A stretch of 31,000 nucleotides of DNA from Cristatella mucedo (lineage: Eukaryota; Bryozoa; Phylactolaemata; Cristatellidae): assembly GCA_009760855.2 (NCBI GenBank), contig WPIO01000178.1, positions 296,501-327,500 on the forward strand, written 5' to 3'. Positions 1 through 31,000 of the stretch are shown here, in pieces; position 1 is the stretch's first letter; each line of letters starts with the position of its first letter. The position numbers and the translations under genes were made by a program. The notes beneath the pieces were generated by a model that had not been told where the DNA came from, searched no databases, and saw only the letters and a program-made list of their open reading frames with translations.

Positions 1-475
1 CGGACCGAGTAAACACGCTCAGGCCTCACCGTACCAGCCGACCCATCAAAACCCAGGGAAGTGTCACACACACTCCTCCTTCGAGTACAACAGTAACCGC
101 TGACGACTGAACGCTTGATTTAGGCGCTCAGGGATAGTCCCGTTAATGGAAAGTGTATCCTTGGTAGCCACAGCTTTGCTCACTCACACAAAGACCATCA
201 ACGATGCGCCTTCATTAACTGTCTAGGCTTCTCGAAAAATAATCTTTCTTATATGCTTACCTTCCTTTGATTCTTCCAGTTTATTCACATACTCGCCTGC
301 AATCAATGATGACTGCAGCAACAAACTCAGTTTCTGCAAGTGCTCCCCCCCCCACTCCGTTCAATGGGGAAGCCTCTCGTGCTGTCTAACATCCCCTGCA
401 TTTGAGCAGGGGGTTGTGGGCCGAATTAAGACGACCAGTGTTAACGACAGTGTAAACGAAGCTTAAAGCTGGATT
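1..475 (+). repeat. Diverged dispersed repeat, copy 1 of a local pair
   Basis: This stretch resembles 1113-1652 in the same order and orientation. The shared blocks are GTACCAGCCGACC with ATCAAAA near the start, a pyrimidine-rich block before ATGACTGCAGC (near 308 and 1425), and GACAGTGTAAA followed by GCTTTA or GCTTAAA at the end. No coding signal is seen. The family is unknown to me. Confidence 0.6.
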
Positions 476-581
476 GATGCTAGCTAATTTCTTCCTGATT
501 TGGTTCCGATTTCCCTCTGGTTTTTGGGCTATTGCATCACCACATCTTGATGAAGGAGTCAAATCAGCCGACTGTCAAGAA

Positions 582-1112
582 GGAGAAGCCGCTTCTACTT
601 TTCCGGTTGATCGGCGGATACAGAGCAAAGCTCATACGCTGACCCACAAGGCCAAGGCCACAGGTTGGCTCCTCTATACCTAGCTGAACTGCTGCACCAA
701 TTATAACCTCTTGATGCCCTCAGGTCCTGTATAGACAATAAATTAGCTGTTCCATTCCTCAGCTTAATGACCGTTGGCAACAGAAGCTTTAGCTCTTCAA
801 GTTCTAGGCTGTGGAACTCACTTCCACGATATTTACGCAACGACATCTAGTCTCCTGCTGCCGACTATGGCTCATCCTTTTTAGTGGTCCTGAGCTGCTA
901 CATCCATGCTACACACTATCTCAATTGCTCTCCTGACTCTGCTGTGCTTCCCACCTTCTCTTTGTTGTGTGAGATGAAGTTTGCTGGCTACCGAATGTCG
1001 CTTAGGCTGTGAGTGTGCTAATATACGAAATTATCCTGCGTAACACCCACACAGTCTGTGTTGCTTTGTGGAGTTACAGAGATACATAAATACATACACA
1101 CATAAATACTTT
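582..1112 (+). mobile_element. Non-LTR retrotransposon (CR1/L2-like) 3' end, fragment
   Basis: The end of a reverse transcriptase ORF and its 3' region. In plus-strand frames broken by stops it matches the 5770-6829 copy: a block ending in CAGAGCAAAGCTCATACGCT, then ACAATAAATTAGCTGTTCC, then AGGCTGTGGAACTCACTTCC (the RLWNSLP motif), then the 3' region ending in an A-rich ATACATAAATACATAC tail. It is truncated at the 5' side and not functional. It separates the two repeat copies at 1-475 and 1113-1652. Confidence 0.8.
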
Positions 1113-1652
1113 AAGCCTCCAGTTGTACCAGCCGACCAATCAAAATCCCGGGGCAAGTCACATACACTCACAAGTAAAGAAAATAATGGCTAGCGTTTGC
1201 ATGGGTAAGTCCTTGAACATGAGATATTAATACGCTGCAGCCACGGTTTCACTCTCTTCTACAAAGGAGATGCCGTGCGTCTGTATATGAAGTGCACCAA
1301 CATACTGTTAGCAGCACGCATCACTTGGCATTCAACACTTTCCCAAAAAAACATGTCTTACATAGGTAAGACATGTTTTTCTTTACCTTCCTTTTCTTTT
1401 ACCCACTCACATACTCTTCACCAAAGATGACTGCAGCTACGAAGACCGCCAATTCTTTGGAATTAGGTCTGGCGGTTTCCCCAAAGAATCCTCTACCTTA
1501 TCCGGCCTCCCGAATTAGAGCAGGCATTGTGGGTGGGGAAAAGTTGGCCATCAATTTTTTCTGCATAGGTAGAGTAAACCCTGCGGTAACAATGGATAAG
1601 TTCGGAGTCACCAGGGAGGAAAGTCGACAGTGTAAATGCAGCTTTAGGCGGC
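1113..1652 (+). repeat. Diverged dispersed repeat, copy 2 of a local pair
   Basis: Collinear with 1-475 (see that entry). It carries in addition a perfect hairpin at 1347-1380 that copy 1 lacks. Open frames here are short and unsupported. Confidence 0.6.
1347..1380. repeat. Perfect hairpin, 15-bp arms with 4-nt loop
   Basis: AAAAACATGTCTTAC at 1347-1361 is the exact reverse complement of 1366-1380, separated by ATAG. An RNA from either strand would form a tight stem-loop. It could be the fused ends of a small palindromic element. Confidence 0.85.
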
Positions 1653-3254
1653 AGACTCGGGTAATCGTGCCACCAGGGTTTCAATGGCCGCTGCTGCCGC
1701 TGCTGCTGCTGCATTGAGCGACGCTCGGCAGCCGCCGCAGCCGAAATCGAACCAACTGCGCCCCACGGTCAAGCGAACGCTAGAAAGACAGTCTCGAGCC
1801 GCACTCGGCCATTCAAAGGCAATTGGTGCATGCCGGCGCTAAGTGAGACTAAGCTGTGAGACTAAGGAGACTCGGCTGTTTAGACGCCAGAGCAGCGTGC
1901 GCGACGACAGCAGCTCTCCATGCATAGCCTGCATTCGGCCACACTGAGCAGACGCTTGCTTCCTGTTTGGCTGGCGCGGCTTGCGGCCTTGCCATCGAAG
2001 TTCCGGAAGCGCGGAGCGCGAGGCTGGAAGCCTAACCGGAAGCTGCCTAGGTACCGAGCCGCACGACATGCCGGGGGGGGGGACAAGTCGCTCTCCTGGG
2101 GTGGCCAAGCTGCATGCACTGTCAGACACTCGGGTCAAGGCTGAACTGCTGCAGCAGCTTCTGGCCGCAGGGTAGTCCTCCGCCAAGGGGAGCCAGGCGT
2201 CGTCTGGGTGTCAGGAGCACGAGTTCAGAGGAGCGGCCGGTGCTGGTCAGGAAGAACGACTCTACGTGTTGTAGTCGGTGGCGGTGTTGAGGGCAGGGCG
2301 CATGCCCACGACGATGGGTTTGTCCTCTCTCTGTCTCTCTTCTCTACCGACTTCCGAGCAGGCACGGACAGCGAGCGCAGGGCCACTTACCGGCTGCTGG
2401 CAGTGCCGCAGCAGCAGCGGCGAGGTGTGGCTGCAGTGGCGCAGGCGGCGGCAGAGCAGAGACTGGCTGGAGAGCAGATGCTGCAGCGACTGCGGCAGTG
2501 CCAGCTGCCTGGCTGCTGCTGCTGCCGCTGCAGCCGTGCGCGCCCTCTTTATCGGGGCCGCCAGCGACCGGACCTGTTTCAACAACCGCGGAGTGCAGCG
2601 ATGCTCGCAAAGTGCCGAGCGGAAGGCTGCCGCTGCCGCCGCAGCGCCCGCTTCGCTGGCGCTGCAAACTCGGCGCCTTCCTCTGCGATGGGATAGCAAG
2701 GGAGAGCAGCACCTCAGAATTACTTCCGGCTAGCCCACTTTCCCATAGTGTGCCTGGGAAGTCGGCATCTACCGATTAGCAATGCAAGAATTCGGCTCAA
2801 GTAAGCTGTCAAAGGATTCGAGCGGAGGTTTGTGCACAGGAAGCAGCAACATTTAGCCATCGGCGAATCCTAGATGTGCGCAGGCGCATTAAGAAGAAAC
2901 TATCAATAAACGTCACGCCGACAGCAGCTGCAGCGGCAAAGCCAAACGTTGGTGCTGCAAGTGACAAGACTATGTCAGTGCCGAATGCCCGATGCTGCTG
3001 GTAAGAAAACTGCCCGATATATGCACAGCTGCTCGAAGGTTGGAATGTGGTTTGGTAGCAAACAAGCAGCTGACCCTAAATGCAGTAACAACTCATTCGC
3101 AATGGCTCTTGAGGTCAGAGGGCACGGCAGGCATGCAGCATCGGCTCTGGGGCACCTGCAGCTCGAGGACAAGCAAACTGCAGCGGGTCGGAGGGGCAGT
3201 CGCTGCCGGCCCTGGCAGGGCCACGCGTCTCCTCACCTCAGGCAGCAGGGTGCT
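1653..3254. other. GC-rich, CAG/CTG-rich intronic or linker-side sequence
   Basis: This stretch lies downstream of the last exon found and should hold the intron and perhaps linker exons. It is rich in GCTGCTGCC and GCAGCGGC motifs (1683-1714, 2395-2540, 2620-2650), which keep several frames open at once on both strands, including alanine-rich frames. No frame shows a recognisable family, and no linker motif such as KKRKSS was found. A run of ten Gs lies near 2072-2081. Confidence 0.5.
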
Positions 3255-3260
3255 GCTTAC

Positions 3261-25719
<22,459 letters not shown>

Positions 25720-25726
25720 CTGAAAA

Positions 25727-26070
25727 TACGACACGGGCGCCGGGTTTGGAGGGCTCGAGCCGAGGGTCGCCGAGCTCCGAAGGTAGTAGGCCATCCCCCC
25801 CCCTACACGACCCGACCCGCCTGAAAGCATAGAGCAGGTCCGCGGAAGCAGCTCCGAGGGGGCTACGTTTCAAACAGGGTGCAGCAACTTCTGCTGACAG
25901 AACTAGGCCGCAAACAGAGCGCCAGTAACAGTGCTAGTCTCAGCAAACACGCAGAAAATATCAGCCCTGTGGTTTGGAATCATGGCTAGCGACTTAAAGG
26001 TGCAGCACTGATGCACACAGGTATGCCGACAGTACCGGAAAACGGCAGCAACTAAAAAAGAAAAACAAAT
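25727..26070. other. CaMKII upstream intron, no gene seen
   Basis: Upstream side of the first exon found. The G loop and Lys42 motifs of the preceding exon were sought on the minus strand to 31000 and not found. Confidence 0.5.
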
Positions 26071-26234
26071 CCTAGCTGATTAAACAGCCTCTTTTTGTAT
26101 GGCGACAGGAGAGCCTTTACGGCTATCACCACCGCTTGCAGTGGCGATAGAGGATCGCCCACAGCAGGAATCGAACCCACGACCTCGGGACCGAGGTCGT
26201 GAAAGCAACCGCCTTACCTAGTGTGCCATCACGG
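26071..26234 (-). mobile_element. tRNA-derived SINE copy, best preserved
   Basis: On the minus strand: box A TGGCACACTAGG (26218-26229), box B GGTTCGATTCC (26168-26178, a perfect match to the consensus), the body with GGTGGTGATAGCCGTAAAGG, and a tail ending AAAAAGAGGCTGTTTAATC. Pol III promoter boxes in a tRNA-like head plus a shared body are the definition of a tRNA-SINE. Confidence 0.9.
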
Positions 26235-26273
26235 ACTAAGAGGTTCCATATCTTAACATGAAAGGTCCATATA

Positions 26274-26299
26274 TGTAACGTAGACATGTCTATGTTACA
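26274..26299. repeat. Near-perfect palindrome, 13-bp arms without loop
   Basis: TGTAACGTAGACA followed by TGTCTATGTTACA, one mismatch between the arms. Confidence 0.85.
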
Positions 26300-26397
26300 G
26301 TAACAAAGGATTACAGGCCTTCAACAGTGGCCGTGACGTACACCAAAGGTTCCGTGGCAAAGAGCTGCAATCAGCTGAAATGCAAATGCTGAACCGT

Positions 26398-27000
26398 GCC
26401 AGCTAAACCAGCCAGATTATGGCTGATAATCATTATTTGAGATCACGCGATAATCTACGGCCGAGGCCTTATAAAAGCCGGGCCATGAGATAACAGGAGG
26501 TAAGGTGCTCGCTCTTCACGGCCCATGGTCATGGGTTCGAGTCCTGCAATGGGCGATCCTTTGTTGCCCACTGCAAGTAGTGGTGATAGCCGTTAAGGCT
26601 CTTCTGCAACTATATAACGGAGGCTTTTAAATCGGCTAATTGTTGTATGTTATAGGCAGGCAGTTGTGATTCAGGACTCGGCATTGGCATTTGAGCTTAT
26701 TTGTGCTCTAGGCAACGGAGGCGTTGGTGTACGTCATGGCCACTGTTGAATGCCTGTATCCGTCTGCTGCTGTCAAATAGACTTGTCTGCATTATGGATA
26801 CCGATTTTTCACGTTAAGGAATGTGTGCTCTGCATCGGCTCCATGCTCCTGCTCCTGCTACTGTCGGCGTACCTGGATGCATCGGTGAAGCATCTAAAAG
26901 TTGCTAGCCGTGCTACAAGGTTCAGGCGGTGCCAGTATTCGTCATGTGGCTGGTGGTGAGGCTAGCACCATTACGGAATGCCGTGTTTTCGGCCTAGTTA
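26398..27000 (+). repeat. Dispersed repeat of about 450 bp, copy 2, interrupted by a SINE
   Basis: Collinear with 11996-12455, but with about 160 bp of SINE between the left (26398-26492) and right (about 26650-27000) parts. Shared blocks include GCTAAACCAGCCA, GCTGATAATC, GATAATCTACGGCCGAGG, GTTGAATGCC, ACAAGGTTCAGGC and CGTGTTTTCGGC. Confidence 0.82.
26487..26650 (+). mobile_element. tRNA-derived SINE copy nested in the 450-bp repeat
   Basis: Plus-strand copy: box A-like TGAGATAACAGG, box B GGTTCGAGTCC (26534-26544, perfect), body GTAGTGGTGATAGCCGTTAA, then TATATAACGGAGGC and TAAATCGGCTAATTG. The left edge overlaps GAGATA, which also occurs in the uninterrupted copy at 12109-12114. Confidence 0.87.
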
Positions 27001-27084
27001 TGATTGGACGAAGCAGCAGCACATTTCCACGTTTGTAGCACTGCCAGCTCCGAACACACAGCTGACAGCCCATTGCACAGCTTC

Positions 27085-27185
27085 TGATTGAATGCGGCAT
27101 TGGCCATAGATTATCATATAATTGGTCCCTAGCCGTTATATAATTCGGGAACCTCAAATAATGAGCATCGATATAAGATTTAGCA
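27085..27185 (-). repeat. Dispersed repeat of about 450 bp, partial inverted copy 3
   Basis: On the minus strand it reads TCATTATTTGAG, ATAATCTATGGCCAATGC and GCATT, as in the left part of copies 1 and 2. It lies 85 bp from copy 2 in opposite orientation. Confidence 0.65.
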
Positions 27186-27721
27186 CACTGCAGTTTCAAC
27201 AGGGAGGAGGTAGTGTAAGGTTTTTGCTAGCCAGCTGCTGCTTCTGGCAGGAGGGCACCTGCACAGTGCCGATTTGGGTAACCATCAGCAAAACCAGGTC
27301 CGAGTGAACCGTCAGCAGGGTGGGGGCAGCGGCCACGGTAATGCTTTACAAAAGCTGGATGGTGCACAGATTCACAGATTGGCGGACGGCACAGACAGCG
27401 TATGAGAGCACAAAAGACCTCGAAACCACGGCTATCGCCTGTGCCCTCGCGTAGCCTGCGCCTCCTTCCTGCTGGAGCAGACATGCGCTCGCAAAATCCG
27501 TGCCTTGCATTTTAGATTGCAGAGCTTTGCAAACGTCTGATGGTGTTCCACTGCATAGTGACAAAGCCAATGCCCACCACCCACACCCCTGCGGGTCAGT
27601 GCTGCAGTCAGCAGCATAGCCATCGAGTAAGGAGCTGCCGAACGCAAGGGGCAAGGCAGCTGCATGGACTGCAAAGGCCGAAAGCTGCTAAATTCAAATG
27701 CTGTGAGAGTGAGAGGAGTGA
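27186..27721. other. CaMKII upstream intron, no gene seen
   Basis: Mixed sequence; the minus-strand open frames have no recognised domain. Confidence 0.45.
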
Positions 27722-27755
27722 TGAGAGAGAGAGAGAGAGACAGAGAGACAGAGAC

Positions 27756-27786
<31 letters not shown>

Positions 27787-27886
27787 CAGAGACAGAGAGA
27801 GACAGAGAGAGACAGAGACAGAGAGAGACAGAGAGAGACAGACAGACAGACAGAGAGGGAGAGAGAGAGAAAGAGAGAAAGAGAGA
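27722..27886. repeat. (GA)n/(GACA)n purine-rich microsatellite
   Basis: Alternating GAGAGACAGAGACAGAGA units with a GACAGACAGACA stretch. The Arg-Glu and Ser-Leu frames are artefacts. Confidence 0.97.
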
Positions 27887-28413
27887 GCAAATTACAAGCC
27901 CATGCCCACGAGGGGGGTCGAGTAATTCGAACGCGCGAATAGCACGTGATCGAAGAGCCGTGAGGATGTGATTGCCGTGCCGGCCGCTTGCGCATCTAGG
28001 CAGCTTCCTTAGCAGCCGAAGCTACGGTGGAGAAGGCTCGAGGGTCCAGTCCGAGGGCTAGCCGAGGCAGAATAACCGACCAGTGGTCGCCAGTGGCAGA
28101 GCGTCCTGGTGCCCTCATAAAGTGCCATAAATCAATCGTCGTGCAGCTGGCCAGCAAAGCTTGTGAGGCTTATGCCAGGTATCTTCCTGGTCGGACGGTT
28201 CGATGGTTACAAAGATGGCTGCTGATCACGATGGGTCCGGTAATCCCGGCTTCCTTTAGAACTGGCTGGGTAACAAATGAGCAGAGAATATGTATTTATG
28301 AGCCAGGCAATGGAACAGTTGTCATGCAGTACACCTAGCAGAATCAGAGCATGCTGGCCACACTAGGCTAGTGGCAGGTTGTCACGGCATTGTGTGTTGG
28401 TCATGCCGGTATA
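27887..28413. other. CaMKII upstream intron, no gene seen
   Basis: Unique-looking sequence between two microsatellites of opposite strand bias (GA on the left, CT on the right). Confidence 0.45.
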
Positions 28414-28445
28414 ACTCTCTCTCTCTGTCTCTCTCTCTGTCTCTC

Positions 28446-28540
<95 letters not shown>

Positions 28541-28559
28541 ACCTCTTTCTTCCTCTCTA
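28414..28559. repeat. (CT)n microsatellite
   Basis: CTCTCTGT units followed by a pure CT run of about 45 units and a TTCTACCTCTTTC end. Confidence 0.97.
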
Positions 28560-28696
28560 TTTGGGCATCGTTGGAAACCGGCTCTGATGCCGACAACGAC
28601 AACAATGGTGTGAGATGCTGAAACCGAATCATATGCAGACAGCAGCTATGGTGTGCACTGCTAGCCAGCTTTGGATGTGTAATCTGTTTCTTGTCT

Positions 28697-28857
28697 GGAT
28701 CACAGCCTAGGGGTAAGGTTCTCGCTCTTCGCGACCTAGGTCGTGGGCTTGAGTCCTGCTGCAGTGGGCGGTGACTGAACGCAGTGGTGACCGCAGCCGT
28801 CAAGGCTCTGCTACTGCTGCTGCTATACAAACGAGGCTGCTGAATCAGCTAAACTTG
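28697..28857 (+). mobile_element. tRNA-derived SINE copy
   Basis: Plus strand: box A-like CAGCCTAGGGGTAAGG, box B-like GGCTTGAGTCC (28746-28756), body GTGGTGACCGCAGCCGTCAA, tail CGAGGCTGCTGAATCAGC. Confidence 0.82.
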
Positions 28858-29624
28858 TTTTTACTTGCTACGCCTTACCCCTGGCCGCGCCTCGTCACTT
28901 GATCCACAGCTGCTTTGATGCCATGCACTGAGCATTCGACGGTATCACGTCAAGAAAAGGGAGCACTGTAGGTGTATGTATGCGCTAGTGAGCCGTGATG
29001 GCACGCTAGGCGTGCTGCTAGATGCTGGTCGGTTGGCACGGCTCAGCATTGGCCTTTCCTTGGCTGCAGACACTGCTGTCCAGGCGTCCAGGCACGCCAT
29101 AAGCAGCAGGCCAGAGCTCGAGGCCTCAGCACTTCGACCGGGCTGCCACCACCAAGCCACCAGTGTGGATGCCGTAGGATGGGGCTCTCGCTGCAGCAGC
29201 TGTCGGCGGCTGGCAGCTGGATTGATGCCTCCGGCTATCGAGATGCCCAAGTGTGGCGGCAGTACAGCTGGGGGGGGGGGGAGAGCCGAGCATTGGCACG
29301 AGCGGCTGGCTGGTCGTAGCCGTGGCAGCTCTCAGCTGCTTGTCCAGCCACCGGCCCCGCCCATGTGCATGCTGTGCCAAGGCCACCGAGGCCAAAGAGG
29401 CTCAGGTAAGCAATTGAGTCTGACAGGCCGTAGCTTCGAGGTAAGGCTTGCCGAGACACGCTGGCAGTTCTTCCCTCTTTATAAGGGGGAAGGTGGGCCG
29501 TAGTTGATTTATGGGGGAAGGTGCCGACACGAGTGCCATATTTAGCATAGCACAAGTTGCCATATTTGGCATACTTAGTAGCACTTCCATCACTGTAGGA
29601 CTTGTAAATTAAAAATTAAAAATA
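28858..29624. other. CaMKII upstream intron, no gene seen
   Basis: GC-rich with about twelve Gs at 29270-29281. The short repeat GCCATATTT occurs at 29536 and 29560. No gene is recognised. Confidence 0.45.
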
Positions 29625-29785
29625 CCGATCGGCTGATCAAACAGCCTCATTTATACAGTGGCAGGGAAGCCTTAACAGGTATCACCACCATACCCAGTGG
29701 GCAATAAGAGATTCCCTGCTTCAGGACTCAAACCCACTCAAACCCTGAGTGGTGAAGTGCGACCCTTTAGAAGCACACCATGCCG
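29625..29785 (-). mobile_element. tRNA-derived SINE copy, diverged
   Basis: Minus strand: box B-like GGTTTGAGTCC (29724-29734), body GGTGGTGATACCTGTTAAGG, tail GAGGCTGTTTGATCAGCCG. The block ACTCAAACCC is duplicated at its tRNA side (29727 and 29737). Confidence 0.8.
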
Positions 29786-29811
29786 GCTTGGCCAATGTCA
29801 TGCAATTGATT

Positions 29812-30375
29812 TCTGTCTGTAACTCCACAAAGACCACGTAGGCTTTACAAAGGAGAATTTTCTATAGCTGACACAAAGCCTAAGCGGCTTTCGGCAAGCA
29901 TTCGGTAGCCAAAGCAGACTTCATCTCAAACAACAAGGGAAAGTGGGAAGCATAGCAGAGTCGGGAGACCGGTTGAGGGAGTGAGTAGCATGGAAGTAAC
30001 AGCTCAGGACCCAGATGTGCCACAGTCGGCAGCAGGAGAGCGGATGTCGTTGCGTAAGAATTGTGGAATTGTGGAAATGAGTTTCACAGTCTAGGACCTG
30101 CAGAGCTAAAGCTTCTGTCACGAGCGGCACTTGAGCAGAGGAATCAAACAGCTAACGTATTGTCCATACAGAATCTGAAGGCACGAAGGAGGCTGAAACC
30201 GGTGCGCAGCCGCTCAGCTAGGCATGAAGGAGCCAAGGCCGCAGCTGCGGCCTTGTGGGTCAGGATAAGAACTCTGTACTCTTGTATCCGTCGATCAATC
30301 GGAAGCAGCCACAGCTCCTTCAGCACAGGAGACACGTGGTCAAACCTCTGGGACTTGCCAAGACGAGTAAGCATG
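29812..30375 (-). mobile_element. CR1/L2-like LINE 3' end, inverted fragment
   Basis: The reverse complement runs from RFDHVSPVLKELWLLPI (near 30300-30360), through HKAAAAALAPS, MDNTLAV and the LWN region (interrupted), to the 3' end near 29812. Stops and small indels make it nonfunctional. The GCxGC-rich insertion at 30228-30254 changes HKARHG into HKAAAAA. Confidence 0.85.
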
Positions 30376-30384
30376 GCCGCCGAC

Positions 30385-30436
30385 CAGCTGACCAGAGCTG
30401 CCTGCTGCTGCTGCTGCTGCTGGCTCTGGTCAGCTG
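30385..30436. repeat. Hairpin, 14-bp perfect arms with (CTG)n loop
   Basis: CAGCTGACCAGAGC (30385-30398) is the exact complement of 30423-30436. The 24-nt loop is mostly CTG repeats. Confidence 0.9.
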
Positions 30437-30571
30437 CAGTGCATGCACTTTTGACTGCTAACATCGAAGCGCAACCATTAGCCTTAGGGGCCATTGCAAC
30501 ATCTTGACAGATGCAGGGCCAGCTTCTTCAAATGAGGCTGCCGTAGGATGAAAACATTCACTCTCGGAGGT

Positions 30572-30630
30572 CAGCTGTGAGTGCAGCCAGCAGGCTGGCA
30601 GGCAAGCTACCCTGGCTGCACTCACAGCTG
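30572..30630. repeat. Hairpin, 19-bp perfect arms with 21-nt loop
   Basis: CAGCTGTGAGTGCAGCCAG (30572-30590) is the exact complement of 30612-30630. Part of the arm (GCTGCACTC) recurs again at 30639-30648. Confidence 0.92.
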
Positions 30631-30730
30631 CACCCAGGGGCTGCACTCCTGCGAGTGAACCAGCAGGCAGGCATCGAGCTTAGGCGAATGAGAGCCGAGA
30701 TCAAGGGCGAAACTGTGAAGGGAAGAAAAA

Positions 30731-30830
30731 AATACTAGCTGATTCAATAGTATCTTTTGTAAATAGCGACAGAATAGCCTTTACGGCTATCAAGACTCCT
30801 CCCTCATCCTGAGCAGGATGCCCAGCTCTC
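30731..30830 (-). mobile_element. tRNA-derived SINE copy, tail side only
   Basis: The body and tail (on minus: GATAGCCGTAAAGGCTATTC, then ATTGAATCAGCTAG) are present, but no box A or box B head is recognisable to the right. Confidence 0.6.
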
Positions 30831-30934
30831 ATGACACTGCCCCTCGTGAATGCAGCTCTGCAGACTCTGAAGCAGGCAGAGGGCAGGACCTGCCGGCTCT
30901 CTCAGTAGCAGTAGCACAGCTAGCCATAGCCATC

Positions 30935-30961
30935 GGGGGGGGGGGGCCCTCCCCCCCCCCC
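30935..30961. repeat. G12 followed by C-rich run
   Basis: Twelve Gs, CCCT, then eleven Cs. It is self-complementary and a typical place for sequencing or assembly error. Confidence 0.85.
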
Positions 30962-31000
30962 TGAGGCGCCTCGATCTGACCGTCGGTTGCTACGCAGTGT

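Noticed and set aside
1839-2186. CaMKII linker exon on the minus strand
   Set aside because: The frame lacks an acceptor in the right phase, has no basic Ser-rich linker motif and looks like translated GC-rich noncoding DNA.
26071-26234. A functional tRNA gene
   Set aside because: Box A and box B fit, but the acceptor and anticodon arms do not pair as a cloverleaf, and the same head plus a common body recurs at several places, so it is a SINE. The other copies were rejected for the same reason.

Overview
This is animal nuclear DNA. It carries part of one spliced gene, Ca2+/calmodulin-dependent protein kinase II (CaMKII), read on the minus strand from right to left. I recovered ten consecutive coding exons between 25719 and 3261. 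They are flanked by AG acceptors and GT donors, their codon phases join without conflict, and together they encode 262 codons. By position they match residues 53 to 314 of the vertebrate alpha isoform with no insertion or deletion, so the landmark residues fall on their textbook numbers: Asp135 of HRD, Asp156 of DFG, Thr286 of RQET, and Thr305/Thr306. The first part of the N lobe (glycine-rich loop and Lys42) would lie beyond 31000. The variable linker and the C-terminal hub (association) domain were not found and probably lie to the left of position 1.

Introns fill more than 95 percent of the window and shrink toward the left: about 5.7, 4.4, 2.4, 2.2, 1.9, 3.1, 1.0, 0.6 and 0.36 kb. They are packed with old repeats: (1) CR1/L2-like non-LTR retrotransposon fragments, including two decayed reverse transcriptase pieces; (2) at least six short L2-type 3' tails with a stem-loop and an (ATT)n end; (3) eight copies of a tRNA-derived SINE; (4) a dispersed repeat of about 450 bp in at least three copies; (5) long CA, CT, GA and TG microsatellites; (6) two 15-bp minisatellites, one creating twelve evenly spaced CACGTG E-boxes and one staying open as nine repeats of a five-residue unit; and (7) several perfect or near-perfect hairpins.

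Layout: 1-1660, a diverged duplicated repeat split by a LINE tail; 1680-3260, a GC-rich, CAG/CTG-rich stretch; 3261-5527, four closely spaced exons for the C lobe, the autoinhibitory segment and the start of the linker; 5770-8140, LINE fragments that converge tail to tail; 8647-13042, three exons for the HRD, DFG and activation-segment region with minisatellites between; 13043-19936, two exons with SSRs and L2 tails; 20590-25659, minisatellite, hairpins and LINEs; 25660-25719, the first exon seen; 25720-31000, upstream intron full of SINE, LINE and SSR sequence.

The host is a metazoan. Asp-Phe-Gln and a Gln-Arg-Glu-Arg stretch before Thr286 resemble invertebrate rather than vertebrate CaMKII, but the lineage cannot be fixed from this window. 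I see no prokaryotic gene, operon, intact tRNA or rRNA gene, CRISPR array or intact transposon. Apart from CaMKII, the only hint of protein coding is a short segment at about 9861-10308, which I could not identify.
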